This document shows, one piece after another, positions 51,384 to 59,277 of a stretch of DNA of 64,000 bases (position 1 is the stretch's first letter; each line of letters opens with the position of its first letter). The stretch is taken from NCBI RefSeq assembly GCF_012516435.1, contig NZ_CP051216.1, forward strand, positions 1,056,001 to 1,120,000. The letters run 5' to 3'. A model generated the notes under the pieces. It did not search any database, was not told where the DNA came from, and saw only the letters and a program-made list of their open reading frames with translations. This DNA is from Pseudodesulfovibrio sp. zrk46. GTDB lineage: Bacteria > Desulfobacterota > Desulfovibrionia > Desulfovibrionales > Desulfovibrionaceae. The position numbers were made by a program, and so were the translations under genes.

Positions 51384-52268
51384 TTACTTCCGCTTCTTCA
51401 CCTTGATCTTGCGCACCTGAGCGGCAACATCGTCGGTCATATAAATGGTGTTCTTGTCCCCCGGGAAACGGGTGGCGCGAACATCCTTGCAATACTGCTC
51501 CATGTAATGCACCGCTTCCCTGCCCTGCTGCCCATACTGACGGACGAACTTGGGCGTGAAGCGATCGAACATACCGAGCAGGTCATGGTAGACGAGAATC
51601 TGCCCGTCCGTGACATTCCCCGCACCAATACCGATGGTGGGAATGGTCAGGGCGTCGGTGATGAGCTGGGCCACTTCTACGGGGATGGCTTCGAGAACCA
51701 CGCAGAAGGCGCCGGCTGCTTCCACGGCCTGGGCATCTTCGAGGAGCGCCTTGGCAGCTTCCACGGACTTGCCCTGCGCCTTGAATCCGCCGAAACGGGC
51801 AACGTGCTGCGGAGTAAGCCCGACATGGGCCATGACCGGGACACCTGCGGCCACAATGGCCTCGATCTGCGGCACCACGGACACGCCACCTTCGAGCTTC
51901 ACGGCCTTGGCGCGGCCTTCGCTGATGAAACGGCCCGCGTTGCGTAGTGCGTCATCCACGGTGGCGTAGGACATGAAGGGCATGTCGGCAACGAGGAGCG
52001 CACGTTTGACACCGCGGCTGGTGGCGCGGACGTGATGGATCATCTCGTCCATGGTCACGGAAAGGGTATCCTCGTGTCCGAGTACGACCATGGCAAGGGA
52101 ATCGCCCACGAGGACAAGGTCCATTCCGGACTGATCCACAATGGTTCCAGTAGCATAGTCGTATGCAGTCATGCAGGTGATTTTCTCACCGTTCTTGCGC
52201 GCCTGAATATCGGGCGCAGTCACGGGCTTGGCCTGAGACGCGGGGGTGGAGACTTTGGTTGTGCTCAT
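51384..52268 (-). CDS. panB: 3-methyl-2-oxobutanoate hydroxymethyltransferase
   Basis: 294 residues. TIM-barrel PanB with family blocks KNGEKITCMTAYDYATGTIV, LVLVGDSLAMVVLGHEDTL (metal-binding Asp), the catalytic-region VKLEGG, PVMAHVGLTPQHV, and TIGIGAGNVTDGQILVYHDL. It transfers a hydroxymethyl group from methylene-tetrahydrofolate to 2-oxoisovalerate, the first step of pantothenate and CoA synthesis. The first ~20 residues are an Ala/Thr-rich extension. No other pan gene is next to it. Repeat B3 begins at its stop. Confidence 0.95.
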   Translation of the reverse strand: MSTTKVSTPASQAKPVTAPDIQARKNGEKITCMTAYDYATGTIVDQSGMDLVLVGDSLAMVVLGHEDTLSVTMDEMIHHVRATSRGVKRALLVADMPFMSYATVDDALRNAGRFISEGRAKAVKLEGGVSVVPQIEAIVAAGVPVMAHVGLTPQHVARFGGFKAQGKSVEAAKALLEDAQAVEAAGAFCVVLEAIPVEVAQLITDALTIPTIGIGAGNVTDGQILVYHDLLGMFDRFTPKFVRQYGQQGREAVHYMEQYCKDVRATRFPGDKNTIYMTDDVAAQVRKIKVKKRK

Positions 52269-52349
52269 CCCATGAAGTTATGACCCTCAACGAAGTGCGT
52301 CAAGCAAGTGCAGGTAAAATTAACACGAATACGAGCAAATTGTTGAGGC

Positions 52350-53657
52350 CTAGCCTCTGTCGCGGATAAGGCCGCCGGGAGTGCGGGCAACGACCTTGTT
52401 GCGCCCTGACTCCTTGGCCATGTAGAGGCGCCCGTCGGCCAGCTTGAGCATGGAGCCAAGGTCCACCCGGTCGGTGCAGAGTCCCACGCTGAGGGTCACC
52501 TTGAGATCAAGCCCGTCCACTTCGGTCTCGGCCTGCTCCACGGCATCGCGCATGTCATCGAAGAGCTCTGCCACGCCCCGGGCGGAGTCGTGGATGCTGA
52601 GCACACAGAACTCCTCGCCGCCAAAACGGCTGACAATGGCATTTTCCGGAAAATGATCGGCAATGATGGTGGCCACGGACTTGAGCACCACGTCACCGGC
52701 ATCGTGCCCGTAGGTGTCGTTGACCTGCTTGAAGTGATCGATGTCGATCATGGCCGCACAGACCACCTGCCCGTTCTCACGCGCCTGCTCGAGGAACTCC
52801 TCGGCGTTCTCGAAGAAATAACGGCGATTGCAGAGTCGGGTAAGTGGGTCCTTGTAGGAGAGATCACGAATAATCTCGATGCGCTGGAGCATGTCCACGT
52901 TGTGGTCTACGCGACAGTAAAGCTCTTCCTTGACGAAGGGTTTCTGGAGAAAGTCGTTGGCTCCGTTGGTGATGAACTTCACGGAGAGCATTGAGTTGGT
53001 CTTGGCAGAGATGCCGATGACAGCCAGATCTTCCTTGGAGTAGGTCTTCCGGATTTCACGCACCAGCGAGAAGCCGTCCATCTCCGGCATTTCATTATCC
53101 GTGATCACCAGCTTGATGTCCGGCCTTTGATTCAGGAGCTTCATAGCCTCGACGCCATTTGCCGCCTCGACCACGCGATAGTGACGATTGGTCAGAAATC
53201 GAACAAGCGCCATGCGCATGGAGCGGGAGTCGTCCACCACCAAAATGGTGACTTCCTCGTTATGAACCATGCGCCCCACGGAACTGACCACCTCGGCAAT
53301 CAGTTTATCACCCTCTCCAGTGACCACATCGGCAATGCTCAGCGTGGAAAGTTTCCCCCGGATATCATCAGTGAAGTCACTACCGTACACGACGGCCGGA
53401 ACCTGAAATTTCGTCAGACAATCGAGCAGAGACTTGGCCCCGGCATCTTCAAAGCCCACCAGAGCCGCCACCATATTATCTGGAAAATCTTCGATGTAGG
53501 CCACAGCCTCTTCAACCGAAGAGGCAAGACACATGGGCAAGCCGACATCACGGATCAAGGCCAGGCCAATGCTTTCCGCCAGTTCTTCATTAGTCTCGAG
53601 GACCAGAATTCGATTGCTGCCGTCCGACAGCGCACAGGATTTCAAAAGCTCAGTCAT
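52350..53657 (-). CDS. REC-REC-GGDEF diguanylate cyclase, copy 1
   Basis: 435 residues. The first receiver-like domain (about 15-130) is degenerate at the phospho-acceptor region. The second (about 135-260) is canonical, with ILVVDDSRSMRMALVRFL and phospho-Asp in VITDNEMPEMDGF. The GGDEF domain shows DPLTRLCNRRYF, IDIDHFKQVNDTYGHDAGD and the active loop RFGGEEFCVL. No R-x-x-D inhibitory site precedes that loop, so product inhibition there is unlikely. It makes cyclic di-GMP on phosphorylation by an unknown kinase. It follows its paralogue by 20 bp. Confidence 0.94.
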   Translation of the reverse strand: MTELLKSCALSDGSNRILVLETNEELAESIGLALIRDVGLPMCLASSVEEAVAYIEDFPDNMVAALVGFEDAGAKSLLDCLTKFQVPAVVYGSDFTDDIRGKLSTLSIADVVTGEGDKLIAEVVSSVGRMVHNEEVTILVVDDSRSMRMALVRFLTNRHYRVVEAANGVEAMKLLNQRPDIKLVITDNEMPEMDGFSLVREIRKTYSKEDLAVIGISAKTNSMLSVKFITNGANDFLQKPFVKEELYCRVDHNVDMLQRIEIIRDLSYKDPLTRLCNRRYFFENAEEFLEQARENGQVVCAAMIDIDHFKQVNDTYGHDAGDVVLKSVATIIADHFPENAIVSRFGGEEFCVLSIHDSARGVAELFDDMRDAVEQAETEVDGLDLKVTLSVGLCTDRVDLGSMLKLADGRLYMAKESGRNKVVARTPGGLIRDRG

Positions 53658-53677
53658 TTTCTTTTGTTAACCCCTGC

Positions 53678-54955
53678 CTAGCGACGCACATTGGGGCTCG
53701 GCGGATCGCCGACCACCCGGTTTCTGCCACCTTCCTTGGCCGTGTACAAACGACTGTCCGACAGCTTGAGCATGGCCTCCAGTTCAAGCGGTTCGCAGCA
53801 GATGCCCACACTGATGGTCACCTTGACCTCCTGCCCCTCGTACTGGATGGAAGCTCGCTCCACCCCCTGACGCAGCCCGTCAAAGGCCCCGACCATGTTG
53901 TCCGAGGGGGCATGGGATACCAGCACGCAGAATTCCTCGCCACCGAAACGGCTGACAATGGCGTCTTCGGAAAAGTGCTCGGCCACAATGGCAGAGACCA
54001 TCTTGAGCACCTCGTCGCCACCGTCATGGCCGTAGGTATCGTTGACCTTCTTGAAGAAGTCGATATCGAGCATGCCCACGCAATGGGACTTGCCGCTCTT
54101 GGTGGATCGTTCAATGAACTTGTCCGCATTCTCGAAAAAATAGCGACGGTTATACAGACGGGTGAGCGGATCCTTGTAGGAGAGGTCGCGGATGAGTTCG
54201 ATGTTGTTCAGCATCTCCACGGCGTGGTTGATGCGGACGTGGAACTCCTCGATATGAAACGGCTTGGGAATGAAGTCGTTGGCCCCGGTCTTGATGAGGC
54301 GGGCGGAGAGCACCTCTTCATCGCTGGCAGACATGCCGATGATGGCGAGGTCGTTCTTGGAGTGCTCGGCCCGGATCTTGCGAATCAGGTCGAAGCCGTC
54401 CATCCGCGGCATATCATAGTCGGTCAGAACCAGCTTGATGTCCGGATTCTCCTCCAGCACCTCAAGAGCCTCTACTCCATCGCCAGCCTCCAACACCTGA
54501 AAAAGCTGCGTCCTGAGCAACATAGCAACAGAATCTCGCAATGTTCTGGAATCATCCACCACCAGTACCTTGGTGCTGCGATTCTTGTGGAGTCTCTTGA
54601 TGGTGGACAGCAGGAGCTCGACAGAGGCGTTGGAGTCCTTGAGGATGTAATCCACCAGATTCCAGGTCACGAACTTGTTCCGCTGCTCCACATCGAAGTT
54701 ACCCGTAAACACGATGGAGGGGATACCCTTTTGCAGCGCGTAGTCAATGATCTCGCCATTGGGAGCATCGGGCAGGTTCAGATCAAGCAGGGCCACCAGA
54801 TAATTATCGCGGCAGCAATCGATAATCTTCACGGCATCGGCATAGGTGGACTTCCAGTCGACCTTGTAGCCAAGCTCGTCCTGAATACGGCGGCTCAACA
54901 TGGAGGCGAAGAACTTGGAGTCTTCAACAATAAGTACGGTGGGCGTCACGGCCAT
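53678..54955 (-). CDS. REC-REC-GGDEF diguanylate cyclase, copy 2 (upstream paralogue)
   Basis: 425 residues, same architecture as the gene after it. Here the first receiver keeps more of the fold (VLIVEDSKFFASMLSRRI, LLDLNLPDAPNGEI), so it may be phosphorylated; the second has VLVVDDSRTLRDSVAMLL and LTDYDMPRMDGFDL. The GGDEF domain has DPLTRLYNRRYF, LDIDFFKKVNDTYGHDGGD and RFGGEEFCVL, again without R-x-x-D. Near-identical core motifs show a tandem duplication with divergence of the sensory parts. Together the pair could combine inputs into cyclic di-GMP synthesis. Confidence 0.94.
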   Translation of the reverse strand: MAVTPTVLIVEDSKFFASMLSRRIQDELGYKVDWKSTYADAVKIIDCCRDNYLVALLDLNLPDAPNGEIIDYALQKGIPSIVFTGNFDVEQRNKFVTWNLVDYILKDSNASVELLLSTIKRLHKNRSTKVLVVDDSRTLRDSVAMLLRTQLFQVLEAGDGVEALEVLEENPDIKLVLTDYDMPRMDGFDLIRKIRAEHSKNDLAIIGMSASDEEVLSARLIKTGANDFIPKPFHIEEFHVRINHAVEMLNNIELIRDLSYKDPLTRLYNRRYFFENADKFIERSTKSGKSHCVGMLDIDFFKKVNDTYGHDGGDEVLKMVSAIVAEHFSEDAIVSRFGGEEFCVLVSHAPSDNMVGAFDGLRQGVERASIQYEGQEVKVTISVGICCEPLELEAMLKLSDSRLYTAKEGGRNRVVGDPPSPNVRR

Positions 54956-55042
54956 GGCTTACCTTCTCATAAATAGTAATCTTTCGTAGTAATCCATCCT
55001 ACATAGTTGGTGTCCGCTTGTCTCTTATATTTCCATAAAGGA

Positions 55043-55072
55043 AAATGCCGGGCGTGTTGGCGCCCGGCATTT
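55043..55072 (-). terminator. Hairpin terminator after the flavodoxin-like gene
   Basis: AAATGCCGGGCG pairs with CGCCCGGCATTT around a 6-base loop; the minus-strand side continues TCCTTT. It is 26 bp past the stop of the reductase gene. Confidence 0.8.
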
Positions 55073-55097
55073 CGTTGCCTGTGTTTCTTTCAGGAAT

Positions 55098-55664
55098 CTA
55101 TTGTCCCATGAACTCCCGGATATGTCCGATTGCAGTTTCCATAGTGGCGGACACATCATCCCCGGCAGTATACAGTCCATACCCGCGAACCACCTTGAAA
55201 TCGAATCCATACAGCTTGAAAAATTCGGAATACCGCTCGATCACATCATCGTGTCGTCCTTCAACGTCCGCCTGCGTCAGGATGAAGATCATCTTCTTTC
55301 CCTCGGGCAGTCGGGTCACGTAGGGGAAATCCCGACTATAATCCACGTCAACAAAGGACCAGGTGCGGTCTAGGAAGGTTTTGAACTGGCCGGAGGTATC
55401 ACCGTAGTAGACAGGACTGGAGAGAAGCACGATGTCAGCGTCGTGCATGCTGTCCAAGAGAGGGGTGAGGTCGTCCTTCAGGACACACTTATCGTTGTCC
55501 CCGTGACACTTCTCACACCCCTGACATCCGCGATAGGTCAGGGTATTCAGGTAGTGGCTTTCTACCTCTGCCCCCAGCGCCACGGCCTCCTCGGCACATG
55601 CATTGGCAATACGGGCACTGTTTCCTTGCTTACGCGGACTTCCCATGATGTTGATCAATTTCAT
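55098..55664 (-). CDS. Flavodoxin-fold NAD(P)H-dependent FMN reductase/iron-sulfur flavoprotein-like
   Basis: 188 residues. The FMN phosphate loop reads NIMGSPRKQGNSARIANAC. A Cys motif CQGCEKCHGDNDKC at about residues 49-62 resembles the cluster-binding cysteines of iron-sulfur flavoproteins and related NADPH-dependent FMN reductases. LLSSPVYYGDTSGQFKTFLD is the flavin-contacting loop. It likely reduces quinones, aromatic nitro compounds or metals. It is divergent from a TetR regulator, and two operators lie between the two starts, so it is probably the regulated target and responds to a toxic or redox-active compound. Confidence 0.9.
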   Translation of the reverse strand: MKLINIMGSPRKQGNSARIANACAEEAVALGAEVESHYLNTLTYRGCQGCEKCHGDNDKCVLKDDLTPLLDSMHDADIVLLSSPVYYGDTSGQFKTFLDRTWSFVDVDYSRDFPYVTRLPEGKKMIFILTQADVEGRHDDVIERYSEFFKLYGFDFKVVRGYGLYTAGDDVSATMETAIGHIREFMGQ

Positions 55665-55700
55665 TGTGTTCTCCTGATGAATGGATGGTGCTTTACGTCT

Positions 55701-55753
55701 CTAGGTCATACGACCTAGTCGCTGTCAGGAAACAACTAGGTCGCTTGACCTAG
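55701..55753. promoter_or_regulatory. Twin perfect operators between the flavoprotein and tetR
   Basis: CTAGGTC-ATAC-GACCTAG at 55701-55718 and CTAGGTC-GCTT-GACCTAG at 55736-55753 are exact inverted repeats with identical half-sites, 35 bp centre to centre. Only the four central bases differ. They sit between divergent genes, the classic place for TetR binding. Confidence 0.88.
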
Positions 55754-55811
55754 GCTGTCAAGGAGCGTACTCACATTTTTATCGAACTCGAACAATGAGG
55801 AAGAAGACCAC

Positions 55812-56402
55812 ATGGGTGCAGACCTGGAAAAACTGAAGAATCCCAAAGTACAGCGAATCATTGCCTGCGCGCTGCAATTGTTGCGGGACCACGGCGACCA
55901 CGGTCTGACCATGCGTCAGGTGGCCGTATGCGCGGAGATGTCTCTGAGCAACGTCCAATATTATTTCAAGAACAAGAACGCGCTCCTCAAGGGAGTGGTC
56001 GCTTATTATTTCGAGGAATGCGCAGCGAGCTTCAGAGATCACATGGCAAAGTCCGCAGGCAAGTCCGTACGGGAACAGGTTGCGGCCATGTTCGAATACA
56101 TGCTGGTGAACGACACCGCGCCAGCGATATGCATGATTTTCCGTGAGGTCTGGGCTATCGCTTCCCGAAACGAGGAAGTCGATGCCTATATGAAGGGGTA
56201 TTACGCCGAACTCGCCGAAACCCTGTCAGGGACTTTTGCCCATATGGGGGCCGATGACAAAGCCGCGGCCAAGGCAGCGAGCCTCCTGCTTCCCTACCTC
56301 GAAGGCTACTCCATATCCGGAGCCTGCCTGCCACTGAACAAAGACGAGGTCACAGCCATGCTCATGGAAATCATCATGTCCATGCTCGGCGAGCAGGACT
56401 GA
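55812..56402 (+). CDS. TetR-family transcriptional regulator
   Basis: 196 residues. N-terminal helix-turn-helix: IACALQLLRDHGDHGLTMRQ, then VAVCAEMSLSNVQYYFKNKN with the family Y-Y-F-x-x-K core. The C-terminal helical ligand domain is generic (FREVWAIASRNEEVDAYM). It probably represses both itself and the divergent flavoprotein through the twin CTAGGTC operators, and may also control the ferredoxin-nitroreductase gene 97 bp downstream. A weak TTGACC -35-like element lies within the second operator. Confidence 0.92.
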   Translation: MGADLEKLKNPKVQRIIACALQLLRDHGDHGLTMRQVAVCAEMSLSNVQYYFKNKNALLKGVVAYYFEECAASFRDHMAKSAGKSVREQVAAMFEYMLVNDTAPAICMIFREVWAIASRNEEVDAYMKGYYAELAETLSGTFAHMGADDKAAAKAASLLLPYLEGYSISGACLPLNKDEVTAMLMEIIMSMLGEQD

Positions 56403-56416
56403 TCCTTCCGGCCATG

Positions 56417-56432
56417 GTTACCTTGAGGTAAC
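56417..56432. promoter_or_regulatory. 16-bp palindrome upstream of the nitroreductase gene
   Basis: GTTACC-TTGA-GGTAAC is exact and lies 67 bp upstream of the nitroreductase start, just after tetR. It differs from the CTAGGTC operators, so a different regulator would be expected. Confidence 0.5.
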
Positions 56433-56499
56433 TCCTTCCAATAATCAGCGAAGCTGGTATGAAGGATCACTCAATGATTCAAGCATCCAAGGAGTGAGC

Positions 56500-57327
56500 A
56501 TGCTTCAATTCAATGTAGATAAGGACCTGTGCATCAAGTGCGGCGAGTGCGTCAACGACTGTCCGTACATGATCCTCGACATGGTCGATGAATACCCTGT
56601 GGTCAACCCGGACAGGGCTGAAATGTGTATCCAGTGCCAGCACTGCCTTGCCGTCTGCAAGCCCGGTGCGCTCTCCATTTTCGGGCTGAACCCGGCCGAC
56701 TCCCGATCCCTCAAGGGCAACCTGCCCGACCCGGTCAAGGTGGAGAATCTTCTTCTGGGCCGACGCTCCACCCGTCGCTACAAGCAGGAGCCGGTGGACA
56801 GCGAACTGCTGGACTCCATCCTCGAGACCGTGCGCATGGCGCCCACAGGCATGAACCGCAGGACCACCCTCCTCACAGTTGTGGATAATCTGGAGGTCAT
56901 GGAAAAGGTGCGGGCCTCGGCCTACGCCGAGCTCAAGGCCGCCGTTGACGCAGACCAGCTGCCGCCCGAAATGGAGCTGTTCAAAGGCATCTCTGATGCC
57001 TACGAAACCAAAGGGATTGACGTCCTCTTCCGCGGCGCGCCCCACTTTCTGGTCACCTCCGCGCCCACGGAAAACCGATCCGGCACAGTGGACGGCATCA
57101 TCGCCATGACCTACTTCGAGATGCTGGCCAACAGCCACGGCATCGGTACGGTCTGGGATGGTCTGGCCAAATGGTCCATGACCATGGTGGCCCCCAAAAC
57201 CATCGAGCTCCTCGGCATCCCGGCCGACCACGAAGTCTCCTACATGATGGCCTTCGGCAAACCCGCAGTGAAGTATCACCGCACGGTCCAGCGCCCCGGC
57301 GGCGGTGTGAACAAGGTAACATCGTAA
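56500..57327 (+). CDS. Ferredoxin-nitroreductase fusion protein
   Basis: 275 residues from the ATG at 56500, five bases after AAGGAG. The N-terminal ~60 residues carry two 4Fe-4S sites (CIKCGECVNDCP and CIQCQHCLAVCKP). The rest is a nitroreductase fold with FMN phosphate contacts in GRRSTRRYKQEPV, RMAPTGMNRRTT and the C-terminal SYMMAFGKP. It may pass low-potential electrons from ferredoxin to the flavin to reduce nitroaromatics, quinones or other electrophiles. It follows the TetR/flavoprotein pair, suggesting a shared detoxification theme. Confidence 0.9.
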   Translation: MLQFNVDKDLCIKCGECVNDCPYMILDMVDEYPVVNPDRAEMCIQCQHCLAVCKPGALSIFGLNPADSRSLKGNLPDPVKVENLLLGRRSTRRYKQEPVDSELLDSILETVRMAPTGMNRRTTLLTVVDNLEVMEKVRASAYAELKAAVDADQLPPEMELFKGISDAYETKGIDVLFRGAPHFLVTSAPTENRSGTVDGIIAMTYFEMLANSHGIGTVWDGLAKWSMTMVAPKTIELLGIPADHEVSYMMAFGKPAVKYHRTVQRPGGGVNKVTS

Positions 57328-57344
57328 ATCCCGACAATAGACAC

Positions 57345-57380
57345 AAAAAAAGCCGGGCAGGATAACCTGCCCGGCTTTTT
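57345..57380. terminator. Bidirectional rho-independent terminator
   Basis: AGCCGGGCAG (57351-57360) pairs with CTGCCCGGCT (57367-57376), with A7 on the left and T5 on the right, between convergent genes. Confidence 0.92.
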
Positions 57381-57399
57381 CATTGCTCTATCGTGTGCT

Positions 57400-58122
57400 C
57401 TACATGGGGGACAGGTTCTGGAGAACCCAGACCACGCGGCCCACGGTGCGCTCGCTCATCTCGGCAGCCGGGATGGTGAGGTCGGAGTACTTTTCGTTCT
57501 CGGCCTTGAGCAGGAAGGAATCGCCCTGCATGAAGACGCGACGGATGGTCAGGCCCTGGTGCGGGAAGTAAACCGCGCACAGGTCGCCGTCCGGGTGTTC
57601 GCTCTGATCGGTGTCGATGCCCACGAAGGCACCCTTGCCGATGACCGGCTCCATGCTGCCGGAGTCGATCTTCACGACCTGCAGCTTGGGGCGGCAGAAG
57701 GATTCGGGAACGGACAGTTCTTCGATGGCCTTGGGAGACCAAGCATCGGCGTCCTTGTCTGCACCGGCCATGGTGGAGACGGGCAGGACACGACCGCGTG
57801 AGTTCATGCGGCCATAAGGAGCCGGGCTTTCACGCAGCAGGGTGTCGGCTGCGATCTTGCCTTTACCGGAATCAATATAGGGAGTGCCGGTACCTTCACC
57901 CAGCCAGTCGGGGTCGAGACCGTGGCTGCGGTACAGTTTCAGGAACCATTCAGCAGGAATGGAACAACGGCGCTTGGCATCAGAGATGGAAGACTGGCGC
58001 ACATCCAGGACTTCGGCGAGCTGCACCTGAGTGCGGGCGCCGGTAGCCTTCTTGATACGTTCGAGTGCTTCCTCGAACCATTTCAGCTGCGCTTCGTCGC
58101 ATTGTCTCTTCTTTTTAGGCAT
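57400..58122 (-). CDS. CI-type repressor with S24/LexA-like domain lacking the catalytic Lys
   Basis: 240 residues from the ATG at 58122 (GAGAGG upstream). The N-terminal helix-turn-helix is of the phage CI type (TQVQLAEVLDVRQSSISDAK). The C-terminal S24 domain keeps the nucleophile-position Ser at about 156 (VKIDSGSMEPVIGKG) and has a possible Ala119-Gly120 cleavage site (STMAGADK). The general-base Lys, expected in a V-K-R segment, is Arg at about 194 (GLTIRRVFMQ). It may thus not self-cleave with RecA. It stands alone, with no phage genes around it. Confidence 0.88.
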   Translation of the reverse strand: MPKKKRQCDEAQLKWFEEALERIKKATGARTQVQLAEVLDVRQSSISDAKRRCSIPAEWFLKLYRSHGLDPDWLGEGTGTPYIDSGKGKIAADTLLRESPAPYGRMNSRGRVLPVSTMAGADKDADAWSPKAIEELSVPESFCRPKLQVVKIDSGSMEPVIGKGAFVGIDTDQSEHPDGDLCAVYFPHQGLTIRRVFMQGDSFLLKAENEKYSDLTIPAAEMSERTVGRVVWVLQNLSPM

Positions 58123-58181
58123 CAGGGGTCCTCTCTTCTGCATTCTGACATTCTTTCGCCAGTATGCAGTATTTTATTCGC

Positions 58182-58194
58182 TAGTCAACGACTA
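58182..58194. promoter_or_regulatory. Short palindrome upstream of the CI-type repressor
   Basis: TAGTC-AAC-GACTA is exact, 60 bp upstream of the start. The 8-mer TAGTCAAC recurs at 58335-58342 in a second inverted repeat, TTTGTTGA-N9-TCAACAAA (58321-58345). These may be operators of the repressor. The rest of 58123-58355 is AT-rich without a gene. Confidence 0.5.
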
Positions 58195-58355
58195 ACCTGT
58201 TTTTTTAACTTGAAAACCCGGTTTAATACTTGTCGTCGATATAGACGCACCAACGCTTTCAGGGTGAACCGGGAAAATCTCCCGGCCAATTTGGGAGAAA
58301 GCCCCACTTCTGTCAAGCCCTTTGTTGATTAATTTAGTCAACAAAATCAAAAAAA

Positions 58356-58381
58356 GTGCGGCCTGCCGAAGCAGACCGCAC
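58356..58381 (-). terminator. Rho-independent terminator of the hflKC operon
   Basis: GTGCGG and CTGC pair with GCAG and CCGCAC around CGAA with small bulges; the minus strand continues with T7. It is 29 bp beyond the hflC stop. Confidence 0.9.
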
Positions 58382-58410
58382 ATATTTCACAGGGTTATGA
58401 CTAAATTAGA

Positions 58411-59262
58411 CTACTGCATATATTGCAGGAACGGACTCTTGGGGGTCAGGATAAAGCGGGAATTGTCCTTGAAGCCCTTGGTATAGGCTTCAAGACTCCG
58501 GGTGAAGGAGTAGAATTCCGGCGACTGACCGAGGGCGTCGGCGTAGATCTTGGTGGCCAGGGCGTCGCCCTCACCTCGTACGATCTTGGACTTCTTGTCC
58601 GCGTCGGCGAGGATGATGGAACGTTCCTTGTCAGCCTGGGCCTTGATCTTGGCAGAGGCTTCTCGACCCTCGGAGCGGTACTGCTTGGCCTGACGTTCAC
58701 GTTCGGCCTTCATGCGGCCGAAGATGGCGCGGGCGTTCTCGGCGGGGAGGTCGGTACGCTTGATGCGCACGTCCACCACCTCGATGCCGTAGGGCAGGAG
58801 CAGCTCCTTGGAGCGCGTGGTCACAGCCTCCATGATCTCCTGACGCTTGTGGGACACAACCTCGATGAGGGTGTAGCGACCGAGGGCAACGCGCAGCTGG
58901 GAACGGACGATATCGTCAAGTCGGGCCTGCGCGCCCTGAATGGTCCGCACCTTGGTATAGAAGGTGAGCGGATCAATGATCTTCCACTTGGAGTAGGAGT
59001 CCACGTTCATGTACTTCTTGTCAGTCGTGGTGATTTCTTCGGGCTTGGCGTCAAAGTCCAGAATACGTGCGTCGAAGTAGACCACGTTCTGTACCAGCGG
59101 CAGCTTGAAGTGCAGACCGGGGCCGAGCGCCTTGTCGGACACCGGGCGGCCAAGCTGGATAACGATGGCCTTTTCGGTCTGGTCCACGGTAAATGCTGAC
59201 TGAGTCAGGGCAATGGCCCCGATCAGGACAGCGAGAATGAGTGCGATGGTAGTCGATTTCAT
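58411..59262 (-). CDS. hflC: HflC, membrane-protease modulator (SPFH/prohibitin)
   Basis: 283 residues. One N-terminal membrane helix (TIALILAVLIGAIALTQSAF) is followed by the SPFH domain in the periplasm: FTVDQTEKAIVIQLGRPV, LGPGLHFKLPLVQNVVYFDA, YGIEVVDVRIKRTDLPAE. A coiled-coil follows (MKAERERQAKQYRSEGRE and AQADKERSIILADADKKS). HflC and HflK form a large ring around the FtsH protease and control its access to membrane proteins. It starts 15 bp after hflK. Confidence 0.95.
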   Translation of the reverse strand: MKSTTIALILAVLIGAIALTQSAFTVDQTEKAIVIQLGRPVSDKALGPGLHFKLPLVQNVVYFDARILDFDAKPEEITTTDKKYMNVDSYSKWKIIDPLTFYTKVRTIQGAQARLDDIVRSQLRVALGRYTLIEVVSHKRQEIMEAVTTRSKELLLPYGIEVVDVRIKRTDLPAENARAIFGRMKAERERQAKQYRSEGREASAKIKAQADKERSIILADADKKSKIVRGEGDALATKIYADALGQSPEFYSFTRSLEAYTKGFKDNSRFILTPKSPFLQYMQ

Positions 59263-59277
59263 ATTACACCACCTGCC

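Noticed and set aside
57400-58122. Prophage remnant around the CI-type repressor
   Set aside because: Neighbours are nitroreductase and hflKC; no integrase, structural or lysis gene is visible.
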